A DNA stretch of 64,000 nt from Hoylesella shahii DSM 15611 = JCM 12083. Lineage in GTDB: Bacteria > Bacteroidota > Bacteroidia > Bacteroidales > Bacteroidaceae. The stretch spans positions 1-64,000 of the forward strand of contig NZ_BAIZ01000001.1 in NCBI RefSeq assembly GCF_000613445.1, read 5' to 3'. Shown here in pieces: positions 18,773-26,727 of the stretch. The notes beneath the pieces are model-generated. The model did no database searches, was not told where the DNA came from, and saw nothing but the letters and a program-made list of their open reading frames with translations. Made by a program: the position numbers and the translations under genes. Every line of letters begins with the position of its first letter. The first letter of the stretch is position 1.

Positions 18773-18958
18773 TTATCCTTCGATTTCTGTATCTTCATCG
18801 TCATCAACTGGCTCAATAACCCTTATGTTACCTCTATTGTCACCTCCAGGGCGAACGTTAGGACTAGCGGCCATGATTGAACACGATTCGGATAGGCAGA
18901 ATACCCTTGCTTGCGGCTTAATGTAAGCCACAGACGCACACTGTTGTTTTCTCTCCAT
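18773..18958 (-). CDS. Small 61-residue Bacteroidales peptide, unknown function
   Basis: The product begins MERKQQCASVAYIKPQARVF, then CLSESCSIMAASPNVRPGG and a strongly acidic tail (DDDEDTEIEG). The pattern Y-x-x-P followed by V-F-x-L-x-x-E and S-P with a Pro-Gly-Gly segment matches a class of short proteins that I have seen often in Prevotella and Bacteroides near surface lipoprotein genes; no role is known to me. It has no signal peptide or membrane helix, and three Cys (7, 21, 25). It lies 52 bases before the fimbrillin-like gene and probably shares its transcript. The upstream region is long and AT-rich. It might be an exported peptide or an accessory to the lipoprotein. Confidence 0.65.
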   Translation of the reverse strand: MERKQQCASVAYIKPQARVFCLSESCSIMAASPNVRPGGDNRGNIRVIEPVDDDEDTEIEG

Positions 18959-19770
18959 TTACTGATTTGTTATTAAATTAATTGTGTAGTCGCCCTCATA
19001 TAGTGTGGGCTTTTACATCCTAATACTACCTCTTCATTAGAAAGCCGATGATACAAAGTCGAACCATCTGTAATGATGAGGTGGATAATAATTAATTGAC
19101 TCTCTTTACGATTAATATTCAAACCTTAAACACACAATGCTTAACGCGTTTACATTGTGTACTCTTGTTTTCGTATTTTCGTTATATTCCTGATACGGTT
19201 TTTAATCTTTTTGACTTATATTTGTTGCTCTCTGTTTTTTACTTTTCTAGCAAAAAAAATCATCATCTTGTTTATTATTAAAACGCGACAAATGACTTTC
19301 AATTCATTAATAATATATACAAAGTTACAATAAAACTTCTAATAATTACCATTTTTAGGTAATAATATGCTATTGTATTTTAAATTCTCTTGAAACCCAT
19401 TTTAAAACCTTACCAATATAAAATTCCTGATTTTGGATAGAAAAATAAATACTAAATAGCATCTATCGATTATCACAAAAAAATAACACGGTAAATTTGT
19501 CTTACAAGTCAGCAAACCATTACCCCTATCTCGCTTAGCACTCTATAACAGCAAACTTTTATCATTTAAACCCTTTCGTTTGTAATCTTTGGGTTATCAG
19601 CATCTCTAATCAACAAATCTTCGTTTTGCTCTGAACTAGTATATGATGGTTGTACGTTAGAACTTCAACGCGGATTTACTCTATAATAATCTAGGATTAT
19701 GACTACAAGGTTTATGGTAAGCAAAATCAGATGAATAAACCAATGCACCTTCTACACAAAACGGCATCCC
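18959..19770. other. AT-rich upstream region of the peptide/fimbrillin-like operon
   Basis: About 810 bases without a believable gene. On the minus strand a TAACTTTG box at 19327-19320 is a possible -7 element, which would give a leader of about 350 bases before the 61-residue peptide gene. A small inverted repeat (ACACAATG with CATTGTGT) lies near 19131-19165. Low GC here contrasts with the coding regions around it. Confidence 0.45.
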
Positions 19771-20103
19771 TACTTTTGTTAAATAAAGTATTTTGATTTT
19801 ACAAAACACACTCATCTAACCAACCCCTTCTAGAGAAAACAGGTAGGAAAAAGAACACTATTGCCGCCTTTTTCTGCCTTTCAGATTTTATTTTTACATC
19901 AATTTTTCGTCTTACTGCAGCATTTTGCACCATTTAACCTTCCTCTTTGTTCGCTTGTAGACGTTTTTCACATCCCCCCAAAATAGTATTTTGACGCTAA
20001 AAAGAACCATCTTAACCAACTTTCGCCCCAAAAAGTTATCAATTTCAATCATTCTTGAGTTGACGACATACACCCTAAAACTGCGATATTTATCATTTAA
20101 CCT

Positions 20104-20235
20104 TGCGTTTTGTAGGAGTTAACTCTGCGTTTTGTAGGAGATAGCACTGCGTTTTGTAGGAGTTAGCACTGCGTTTTGTAGGAGATAGCACTGCGTTTTG
20201 ATGCATTTAGCACGCTATTTTGCTGCATTTTACCT
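20104..20235 (+). repeat. 22-bp tandem array in copy A (6 units)
   Basis: Units start at 20104, 20126, 20148, 20170, 20192 and 20214, exactly 22 bases apart. The core TGCGTTTTG is perfect in the first five units; the sixth has CGCTATTTTG. The second half alternates between TAGGAGwTAgC and nTGCATTTAGC forms. There are no spacers, so this is not a CRISPR array. Confidence 0.9.
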
Positions 20236-20315
20236 AAATTCTCACACAAATCACGGTTTAATTCATCAAAATAAATCGCTTTATCAAGCTCCAACCACCA
20301 CCCTTTTTATCTAAA

Positions 20316-20366
20316 TAAACCTTCACGAGAATCGATTATTTGAGAGCGAGTGGGAAGTTGGTGAAT
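20316..20366 (+). repeat. Conserved 50-bp end module of copy A
   Basis: It reads AAACCTTCACGAGAATCGA, then TTATTTGAGAGCGAG, then TGGGAAGTTGGTGAAT. The inverse complement recurs at 37460-37510 with only a few changes and at 56938-56987 with more. It is the best-conserved part of the element. Confidence 0.85.
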
Positions 20367-20585
20367 TTAAAGCTAGCCACAATGTTAAATTTCAGACAGA
20401 ATATTTGACACCACCACCCCCACTCAACACTAAATTTAAATAAAACAAGAATTACAAAAACAAGCTTGCACGGAGAAGACAACATAAAGCATACCATTAG
20501 CCAAGTGGAAAAATGCACTAATGCGTGGAACACACGTTAGATTTAACCCAAATTGGTCATTAGAGCCTAAACAGAATTTGTTTTA

Positions 20586-20665
20586 TTGTCGAGCAGATTG
20601 CCTGTCTTTGTCACACAGGCGTAGCGAGCTACGTCAAGTTGCAAAGACAGACAAGACGCCGACAA
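20586..20665. repeat. Long imperfect hairpin upstream of the kbl terminator
   Basis: Nested inverted repeats: TTGTCG with CGACAA (outer), TTGCCTGTCTTTG with CAAAGACAGACAA (middle), CGTAGC with GCTACG (inner). The flanks also pair in part (TTTTATT and AATAAAA). The 80-base structure is in a gene-free area and would form a long stem as DNA or RNA. No nearby promoter was found. Confidence 0.7.
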
Positions 20666-20833
20666 GAAAATAAAAGATGTTAGAAAACGATACAAAAACA
20701 AGAATTCTGGAAACTTTGGGATATAATGACCGCATTGGCGTTAAAGATAAAGATTTCATCAATAAATAACCCACTAACACAAAACATCAGCACAACACCA
20801 CAAACAACCCCACTCTTTGCAATGAACAAAAGC

Positions 20834-20867
20834 AAAAAAATCCCGAAGGACGAAATACGCTTCGGGA
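20834..20867 (-). terminator. Intrinsic terminator of kbl
   Basis: On the minus strand TCCCGAAG pairs with CTTCGGGA, followed immediately by T7. It lies 28 bases past the kbl stop. Confidence 0.92.
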
Positions 20868-20894
20868 ATATAGTTGCTAGACAATAAAGTCTTA

Positions 20895-22081
20895 TTATTT
20901 CAATACACCAAGTTCTTTTCCAACCTTCACAAAAGCAGCAATACACTTATCCAACTGTTCGCGATTATGGCCTGCAGAAATCTGAACTCTAATGCGCGCT
21001 TGCTCTTTTGGTACAACAGGATAATAGAAACCAGTAACATAAATACCTTCGTCGAGCATGCGTGCAGCATACACTTGCGACAGTTTGGCATCATAAAGCA
21101 TCACCGCACAAATAGCACTTTGAGTGGGTTTGATGTCGAAACCAGCCGCAATCATCTTGTCGCGGAAGTAGTTTACGTTTTCAACAAGCTTGTCGTGCAA
21201 TTCGTTGCTCTCGGCCAGCATCTTGAAAACCTCAAGACTAGCACCAATAATACAAGGAGCAAGAGAGTTAGAGAAGAGATAAGGACGACTTCTTTGACGA
21301 AGCATATCAATAATTTCTTTGCGGCCTGTTGTAAATCCGCCCAATGCACCACCAAAGGCTTTGCCCAGCGTTCCTGTATAAATATCAACACGACCATAGG
21401 TCTTGCAAAGTTCGCTCACACCATGTCCGGTGGCGCCAACAACACCAGCAGAGTGCGATTCGTCAACCATTACCAGTGCATCGTATTTTTCAGCTAAGTC
21501 GCAAATGCGATCCATAGGAGCCACATTACCATCCATTGAGAACACGCCATCGGTAACGATGATACGGAAGCGCTGTTGTTGAGCCTCTTGCAAGCAACGT
21601 TCCAAGTCGGCCATATCAGCGTTTTGATAGCGATAGCGTTTAGCTTTACATATCTAACGCCATCAATAATAGACGCATGATTAAGCGCATCGCTGATAAT
21701 GGCATCTTCTTCGGTGAAAAGAGGTTCGAAAACACCACCATTTGCATCGAAACAGGCAGCATAAAGAATGGTATCTTCGGTTTGGAAATAGTTAGATATA
21801 GCCTGTTCCAATTCTTTATGGGCATCTTGTGTGCCACAGATAAAACGAACAGACGACATACCAAAGCCTCTACGGTCCATCATACGCTTGGCACCTTCAA
21901 TAAGTCGGGGATGGTTAGACAGGCCTAGATAGTTGTTAGCACAGAAGTTAAGCACTTCTTTTCCTTTAACCGTGATAGCAGCTTGTTGAGCACTCTCAAT
22001 GAGCCTTTCCTCTTTATAGAGTCCGGCTTCTTTAATCTCAGCGATACTCTTACTGAGATGTTCTTTCATTTTGCCATACAT
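20895..22081 (-). CDS. kbl: Glycine C-acetyltransferase (2-amino-3-ketobutyrate CoA ligase), one-base frameshift
   Basis: This PLP enzyme cleaves 2-amino-3-oxobutyrate with CoA into glycine and acetyl-CoA, the second step of threonine breakdown. The N-terminal part (22081 to about 21652) has [14 protein letters not shown] and [14 protein letters not shown]; the rest has VDESHSAG near 208 and [12 protein letters not shown], with the PLP lysine. The frame breaks near 21651-21653; adding one T to the coding strand (AGATATG to AGATTATG) joins the parts as [20 protein letters not shown] and gives 395 residues, the family length. The start MYGKMKEH at 22081 fits the family better than an upstream Met. 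It is divergent from tdh, the enzyme for the step before it. Confidence 0.92.
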
Positions 22082-22264
22082 AATGATACTTAAATTTAAG
22101 TTATGTGGGACAAAGTAAATCATTTTTTTTGATACAGCAGCTATAAATGGCGTTTTTTTTACGAACTCTCAAAATTTTAAATTTCTTTAAACGTTAACTT
22201 TTTATACATATAAGAAAAAGCGTTTACTTTGCAGACGAAAAACAAAAAAACAGATAAAACAGTT

Positions 22265-23221
22265 ATGAAAAATGTTTTAGTCATTGGATCAACAGGCCAG
22301 ATAGGTTCTGAACTTACTGGCGAGTTAAGGAAACGTTATGGTAATAGTAACGTGGTTGCAGGCTATATCCAAGGTGCAGAACCAACAGGTGAGCTGAAAG
22401 AGGCTGGCCCTTGCGCCATTGCCGACGTAACAAACGCCGATGTTATTGCCGAAGTGGTGCGCAAGTACAACATCGACACCATCTACAACTTGGCTGCTTT
22501 ACTCTCTGTAGTGGCAGAAAGTAAGCCTCGCTTGGCATGGAAAATTGGCATTGACGGATTGTGGAACATCCTAGAAGTGGCACGCGAAAACGGTTGCGCA
22601 GTGTTTACCCCTAGTTCTATTGGTTCGTTTGGCCCAGACACACCACGCGAGATGACACCACAAGACACAATTCAACGCCCCGCCACAATCTACGGTGTAT
22701 CGAAGGTTACAACCGAGTTGCTGAGCGACTATTACCAAAAGAAGTATGGTGTTGACACGCGTTCAGTGCGCTTTCCCGGTATTATTTCGTATGTAACGCC
22801 TCCAGGCGGTGGCACAACCGACTATGCTGTAGACATCTACTATTCGGCTGTGAAAGGTGAAAAGTTTGTTTGTCCTATCGGTAAAGGTACGCGCATGGAC
22901 ATGATGTACATGCCCGATGCTCTGAATGCTGCTATTCAGCTGATGGAAGCCGACAAGTCTAAACTAGTACACCACAACGCTTTTAACATCGCTTCTATGA
23001 GTTTCGACCCCGAAACCATTTATCAAGCCATCAAAAAATATAAGCCAGAATTCGAGATGGTTTACGAAGTAGACCCCTTGAAACAGAGTATTGCCAATAG
23101 CTGGCCCGACCAAATGGACGACTCAGCAGCGAGAGAGGAATGGGGATGGATGCCTCAATACGATCTTGATTCGATGACAAAAGACATGCTTGAGAAACTT
23201 GCAGTGAAACTACTGAAGTGA
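22265..23221 (+). CDS. tdh: L-threonine 3-dehydrogenase, SDR/epimerase type
   Basis: The protein belongs to the extended short-chain dehydrogenase family that oxidises L-threonine to 2-amino-3-oxobutyrate with NAD. It begins MKNVLVIGSTGQIG (Rossmann GxxGxxG), has LAALLSVVAESKP near 76, SSIGSFGPDTP, and the catalytic YGVSK (Tyr and Lys four apart) near 140, followed by RSVRFPGIISY and the Gly-rich PPGGGTTDYA, which is characteristic of this threonine dehydrogenase type. The start at 22265 gives 318 residues, typical of the family. TTACTTTG at about 22226-22233 may be its -7 element. Divergence from kbl suggests joint control of threonine use. Confidence 0.92.
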   Translation: MKNVLVIGSTGQIGSELTGELRKRYGNSNVVAGYIQGAEPTGELKEAGPCAIADVTNADVIAEVVRKYNIDTIYNLAALLSVVAESKPRLAWKIGIDGLWNILEVARENGCAVFTPSSIGSFGPDTPREMTPQDTIQRPATIYGVSKVTTELLSDYYQKKYGVDTRSVRFPGIISYVTPPGGGTTDYAVDIYYSAVKGEKFVCPIGKGTRMDMMYMPDALNAAIQLMEADKSKLVHHNAFNIASMSFDPETIYQAIKKYKPEFEMVYEVDPLKQSIANSWPDQMDDSAAREEWGWMPQYDLDSMTKDMLEKLAVKLLK

Positions 23222-23457
23222 TTAAAAGCCGTCACTTATCCTCTTTAAGCCCTTGCGTTGATGTGGCGACAACTACGCATAGCAATGTGACGTGGACAAA
23301 ATTGTCTGCAATCTACCTGATAAAAGATACACACTTGCCGTAGACAACGGGTTGACCTTTTAGGCAAACGTTTGAGTTAACCCAATGAAAATCTGCTGAA
23401 AACAACATCAAAAATAACATCAAGGCATACTTAGAAAGAGGAATGCTCTGAAAAAAA
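23222..23457. other. Gene-free stretch between convergent tdh and uvrA
   Basis: No reading frame, promoter or structured RNA that I can support. It ends at a strong hairpin. Confidence 0.5.
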
Positions 23458-23516
23458 GCGTAATGGCAGTTGCTCGCACCATATAATATGTTGGTGATCG
23501 AACAACTGCCATTCGC
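23458..23516 (-). terminator. Intrinsic terminator downstream of uvrA
   Basis: AATGGCAGTTG pairs perfectly with CAACTGCCATT, with a flanking GCG and GC pair and a TCG/CGA-like inner stem. On the minus strand the stem is followed by a T7 run. Confidence 0.88.
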
Positions 23517-23574
23517 TATATAGATTTAACTTACCGCCTACAACCTTAACACGGCCTTAAGTGACTGACCCTCT

Positions 23575-26394
23575 TTAACTTTTAAGCTGCGCTTTCAAGT
23601 ATTTTCCTGTAACGCTTTCTTTGCATTTTATCATTCCTTCGGGTGTTCCTGCAAACACAAGCTTACCGCCTCGGTCGCCTCCGTCGGGCCCAAGATCAAT
23701 CACATGGTCAGCACATTTTATCACATCCATATTGTGCTCAATCACAATCACCGAATGACCACGCTCTATCAGAGCACTCATAGCCATCAATAGTCGTTTA
23801 ATATCGTGGAAATGTAAACCTGTTGTTGGTTCATCAAAAATAAAAAGCGTTGGTTCTGCTTTTTCCTGACCAATAAAGTAGGCTAGTTTTACGCGTTGGT
23901 TTTCGCCTCCCGACAAGGTAGACGAGTTTTGACCCAGCTTAATATAACCCAAGCCAACATCTTCTAGTGGTTTCAACCTATTGACAATGGTGCTTTGCTT
24001 ATTAGCAGAGAAAAACTCGATGGCTTCCGAAACCGTCATGTCTAGGATGTCATTGATATTCTTTCCTTCGTAACGCACATCCAAAACATCCTGCTTGAAA
24101 CGTTGTCCATGGCATGTTTCGCACTCCAGAACCAAGTCGGCCATGAACTGCATTTCAACAGTTATCACGCCCGCACCTTTACATTCCTCGCATCGTCCGC
24201 CTTCAGCATTAAACGAGAAGTATTGCGCCGAGAAGCCCAATTGCTTGGCTAAGGCTTGGTTTGCAAAGAGCTGACGAATGGGTTCGTAAGCTTTAACGTA
24301 GGTAGCAGGGTTAGAACGGGTGCTCTTTCCTATAGGGTTCTGGTCAACAAATTCGATATGCTTCACCTGTTTAAAGTCGCCTTCAAGTGCTATAAATTCT
24401 CCTGGTGGGTCGGCCACATCGCCCATGCTCCGTTTAAGTGCTGGATGAAGGATACCCTTCACAAGCGACGACTTGCCCGAACCGCTCACGCCCGTTATCA
24501 CTGTTAGCACGTTAAGCGGGAAAGTCACGTCTATGCCTTTAAGGTTATTCATTCGTGCGCCCTTCAGCACTATGGCCTGGTTCCACTTTCGCCTCGAAGT
24601 TGGCGTTTCTATCTTTTCTGCACCTGTGAGATAAGCCACAGTATGACTGTTAGGATAGATTTTTAAGGCGTCTTTAGTAATGCAGGATGCAGGAGCATTA
24701 AAGACGATCTCGCCCCCCAGACGCCCGGCATCGGGTCCAACATCAATAAGATGGTCGGCTTTTCGCAAAATATCCTCGTCGTGTTCCACTACAACGACAG
24801 TGTTACCAATCTGCACCAGGTCGTTCAACACCTTTACCAAACGGTCTGTGTCACGACTATGCAAGCCTATACTAGGTTCGTCGAGTATGTATAACGATCC
24901 CACCAGCGAGCTACCCAATGATGTAGTGAGTTGTATTCGCTGACTTTCGCCACCGCTAAGCGTATTAGATTGGCGATTAAGCGTGAGGTAATGCAGACCC
25001 ACATCAAGCAAAAACTGCAATCGGTTGTTAATTTCGGTGAGCAAACGGGCGGCAATCTTAGCATCGTAGTCGCTCAATTGCAGATTATCGAACCATGTTT
25101 TTAGTTTGGCAATAGGCATTTCCACAAGGTCGGCAATGCTCATACCATCTATTCTAACCCATGTTGCCTCTTTCTTTAGTCGCGTGCCATGGCATTCAGG
25201 ACAAGTTGTTTTCCCACGATAGCGGTTTAGCATCACGCGATATTGTATCTTATACTGGCTTTCGCGCACCATCTGAAAGAAGGAGTCAATACAAATTTGG
25301 TCATTCGCATGGCTTCCTTTTTCAGAAGGAAGACCATGCCAAAGCATGTCTTTCTCCTTTCTTGAAAGTTCGAAGTAAGGTTTAAAGATGGGAAAATTGT
25401 CTTTAGCGGCACGTCTACAAAACTCATCTTTCCATACGCCCATCTTGTCGCCATGCCAGCATTGCACACATCCATCATAAACGCTGAGCGTAGAATTTGG
25501 GATAACAAGACTTTCCTCAATGCCAACAACCTTTCCAAAACCCTCGCAAGAAGGGCAAGCACCGAGCGGCGAATTAAATGCGAACATGTTATCAGACGGT
25601 TCTTCGAAGGTGATGCCATCGGCTTCGAAGCGCGAAGAAAATTCGTAAGTGATATTTGAGGGGAAAAATACCAGTCTACACTCACCTTGTCCCTCGTACA
25701 TAGCAGTCTCCACCGAATCGGTAAGTCGCGAAAGATGCTCCTTACTATCATCAACAGCAAGACGATCAATAAGCAAGAAATAATCCTGAGCATTGGCAGC
25801 CTTCATATTGTCTTCGTTCTCTGTAAGGTCGTCAATACGCACAAAGTCGCCTTTATGCCACAAACGTGCGTAGCCTTCTTGCACAAACATATTGAGTTGC
25901 TTTTCAAACGTTCTGCCCTCTGGCACATGAATGGGTGCAAGAACAACAAATTTCGTTCCGTTAGAATATTGTTTGGTGCATTGAATAACATCTTCAACGC
26001 TGTGCTTCTTTACTTCTTGTCCTGAAATAGGCGAGAACGTTTTACCAATACGTGCAAATAGTAGGCGCATGTATTCATAAATCTCTGTTGAAGTTCCCAC
26101 CGTTGAGCGAGGATTGCGTGTGTTTACCTTCTGTTCGATAGCAATAGCAGGAGGCAATCCCTTGATAAAATCGCACTCGGGCTTGCTCATATTGCCCAAG
26201 AATTGGCGTGCATAAGAAGAGAGCGACTCCACATAACGCCTCTGCCCTTCAGCATAAAGCGTGTCGAAAGCCAATGACGACTTACCCGAACCGCTAACGC
26301 CAGCAATGGCAATGAACTTATTTCTAGGAATGTTAAGGCTAATGTTTTTAAGGTTGTTTACCCTTACGCCCTTTAATTCTATATGTTTATCCAT
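23575..26394 (-). CDS. uvrA: Excinuclease ABC subunit A
   Basis: UvrA is the damage-sensing ATPase of nucleotide excision repair and hands lesions to UvrB. It has two ABC ATPase halves, with Walker A GVSGSGKSS in each, signatures LSGGESQRIQL and LSGGENQRVKLA, and Walker B regions ILDEPSIGLH and IFDEPTTGLH. Zinc sites are seen as CPSCEGFG, CPECHGTR and CEECKGAG/CETCHGQR. The start at 26394 (MDKHIELKGVRVNNLKN) is chosen because the promoter -7 box at 26419-26426 lies at the alternative ATG at 26421. It gives 939 residues, the normal length. Confidence 0.97.
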   Translation of the reverse strand: MDKHIELKGVRVNNLKNISLNIPRNKFIAIAGVSGSGKSSLAFDTLYAEGQRRYVESLSSYARQFLGNMSKPECDFIKGLPPAIAIEQKVNTRNPRSTVGTSTEIYEYMRLLFARIGKTFSPISGQEVKKHSVEDVIQCTKQYSNGTKFVVLAPIHVPEGRTFEKQLNMFVQEGYARLWHKGDFVRIDDLTENEDNMKAANAQDYFLLIDRLAVDDSKEHLSRLTDSVETAMYEGQGECRLVFFPSNITYEFSSRFEADGITFEEPSDNMFAFNSPLGACPSCEGFGKVVGIEESLVIPNSTLSVYDGCVQCWHGDKMGVWKDEFCRRAAKDNFPIFKPYFELSRKEKDMLWHGLPSEKGSHANDQICIDSFFQMVRESQYKIQYRVMLNRYRGKTTCPECHGTRLKKEATWVRIDGMSIADLVEMPIAKLKTWFDNLQLSDYDAKIAARLLTEINNRLQFLLDVGLHYLTLNRQSNTLSGGESQRIQLTTSLGSSLVGSLYILDEPSIGLHSRDTDRLVKVLNDLVQIGNTVVVVEHDEDILRKADHLIDVGPDAGRLGGEIVFNAPASCITKDALKIYPNSHTVAYLTGAEKIETPTSRRKWNQAIVLKGARMNNLKGIDVTFPLNVLTVITGVSGSGKSSLVKGILHPALKRSMGDVADPPGEFIALEGDFKQVKHIEFVDQNPIGKSTRSNPATYVKAYEPIRQLFANQALAKQLGFSAQYFSFNAEGGRCEECKGAGVITVEMQFMADLVLECETCHGQRFKQDVLDVRYEGKNINDILDMTVSEAIEFFSANKQSTIVNRLKPLEDVGLGYIKLGQNSSTLSGGENQRVKLAYFIGQEKAEPTLFIFDEPTTGLHFHDIKRLLMAMSALIERGHSVIVIEHNMDVIKCADHVIDLGPDGGDRGGKLVFAGTPEGMIKCKESVTGKYLKAQLKS

Positions 26395-26418
26395 AAATGC
26401 TAATCTTATTTGAACAAG

Positions 26419-26450
26419 CAAAGTTACTGCTTTTCTCTTATGTTAGGAAA
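26419..26450 (-). promoter_or_regulatory. Promoter of uvrA
   Basis: On the minus strand TTTC (26450-26447), 20 bases, then TAACTTTG (26426-26419). The -7 box is perfect and the -33 box has one mismatch. It fixes the uvrA start at 26394. No LexA-type site was recognised. Confidence 0.7.
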
Positions 26451-26533
26451 TCAAGTGGCTTAAAAATTCATGCATTCACGAAGTGCATAGCGTAAACAGG
26501 TAACTGCTTTTCATCATTAGAGATGTATAGAGA

Positions 26534-26626
26534 CAAAAAAAGCGACGACCTTCTCAGGCTGCCGCTTCAGATCTTCAATAGGTATTAGTCCTCTTCTAAG
26601 GTAAAAAGATTGTTTTCAGGATAACG
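26534..26626 (-). ncRNA. Candidate small RNA between uvrA and ccsBA
   Basis: A promoter (26662-26631, minus) followed after about 65 bases by an intrinsic terminator (AGCG with CGCT around a CCT/AGG inner stem, 26566-26541, then T7) defines a transcript of about 85-92 bases with no reading frame of note. It lies between two minus-strand genes, 102 bases past the ccsBA stop, with no protein gene between the promoter and terminator. The family is not recognised. It could instead be only a terminator of ccsBA with a fortuitous promoter-like site. Confidence 0.5.
26541..26566 (-). terminator. Terminator of the candidate small RNA and of ccsBA
   Basis: AGCG pairs with CGCT around an inner CCT/AGG stem with loop GAGA, followed by T7 on the minus strand (26540-26534). 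The T-run is strong but the stem has mismatches. Confidence 0.7.
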
Positions 26627-26630
26627 GATG

Positions 26631-26662
26631 CAAAGGTAAACTTTTTTTGTCGATTTTCCAAG
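26631..26662 (-). promoter_or_regulatory. Promoter of the candidate small RNA
   Basis: On the minus strand CTTG (26662-26659), 20 bases, then TACCTTTG (26638-26631). The -7 box is perfect and the -33 box has one mismatch. No start codon with a long frame follows it. Confidence 0.6.
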
Positions 26663-26727
26663 TATTGACTAACAAATAGATTGTTTTCTACCTTAAAAGA
26701 ATATTAAATATACCTATTTTTACCCTT

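Larger units (their letters stand above)
19771..20366 (+). repeat. Intergenic repeat element of about 595 bp, copy A
   Basis: One of three diverged copies in this window; the others are at 37460-38056 and 56938-57530, both in the opposite orientation. Copy A has the left box with TTTTACAAAAC (about 19796-19806), a non-coding middle, a 22-bp tandem array (20104-20235), a spacer of 80 bases, and the 50-bp end module (20316-20366). The three copies have nearly equal lengths (596, 597 and 593 bases) and the same order of parts. No gene, terminal inverted repeat or target duplication is visible. It lies between kbl and the peptide/fimbrillin-like operon. Confidence 0.75.

Noticed and set aside
20104..20235. 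A CRISPR-like repeat array
   Set aside because: Units are directly adjacent at 22 bases with no spacers, no cas genes are in the window, and the units differ from each other.
19771..20366. A MITE or insertion sequence
   Set aside because: The two ends do not form an inverted repeat, there is no target duplication, and no copy holds a transposase fragment.
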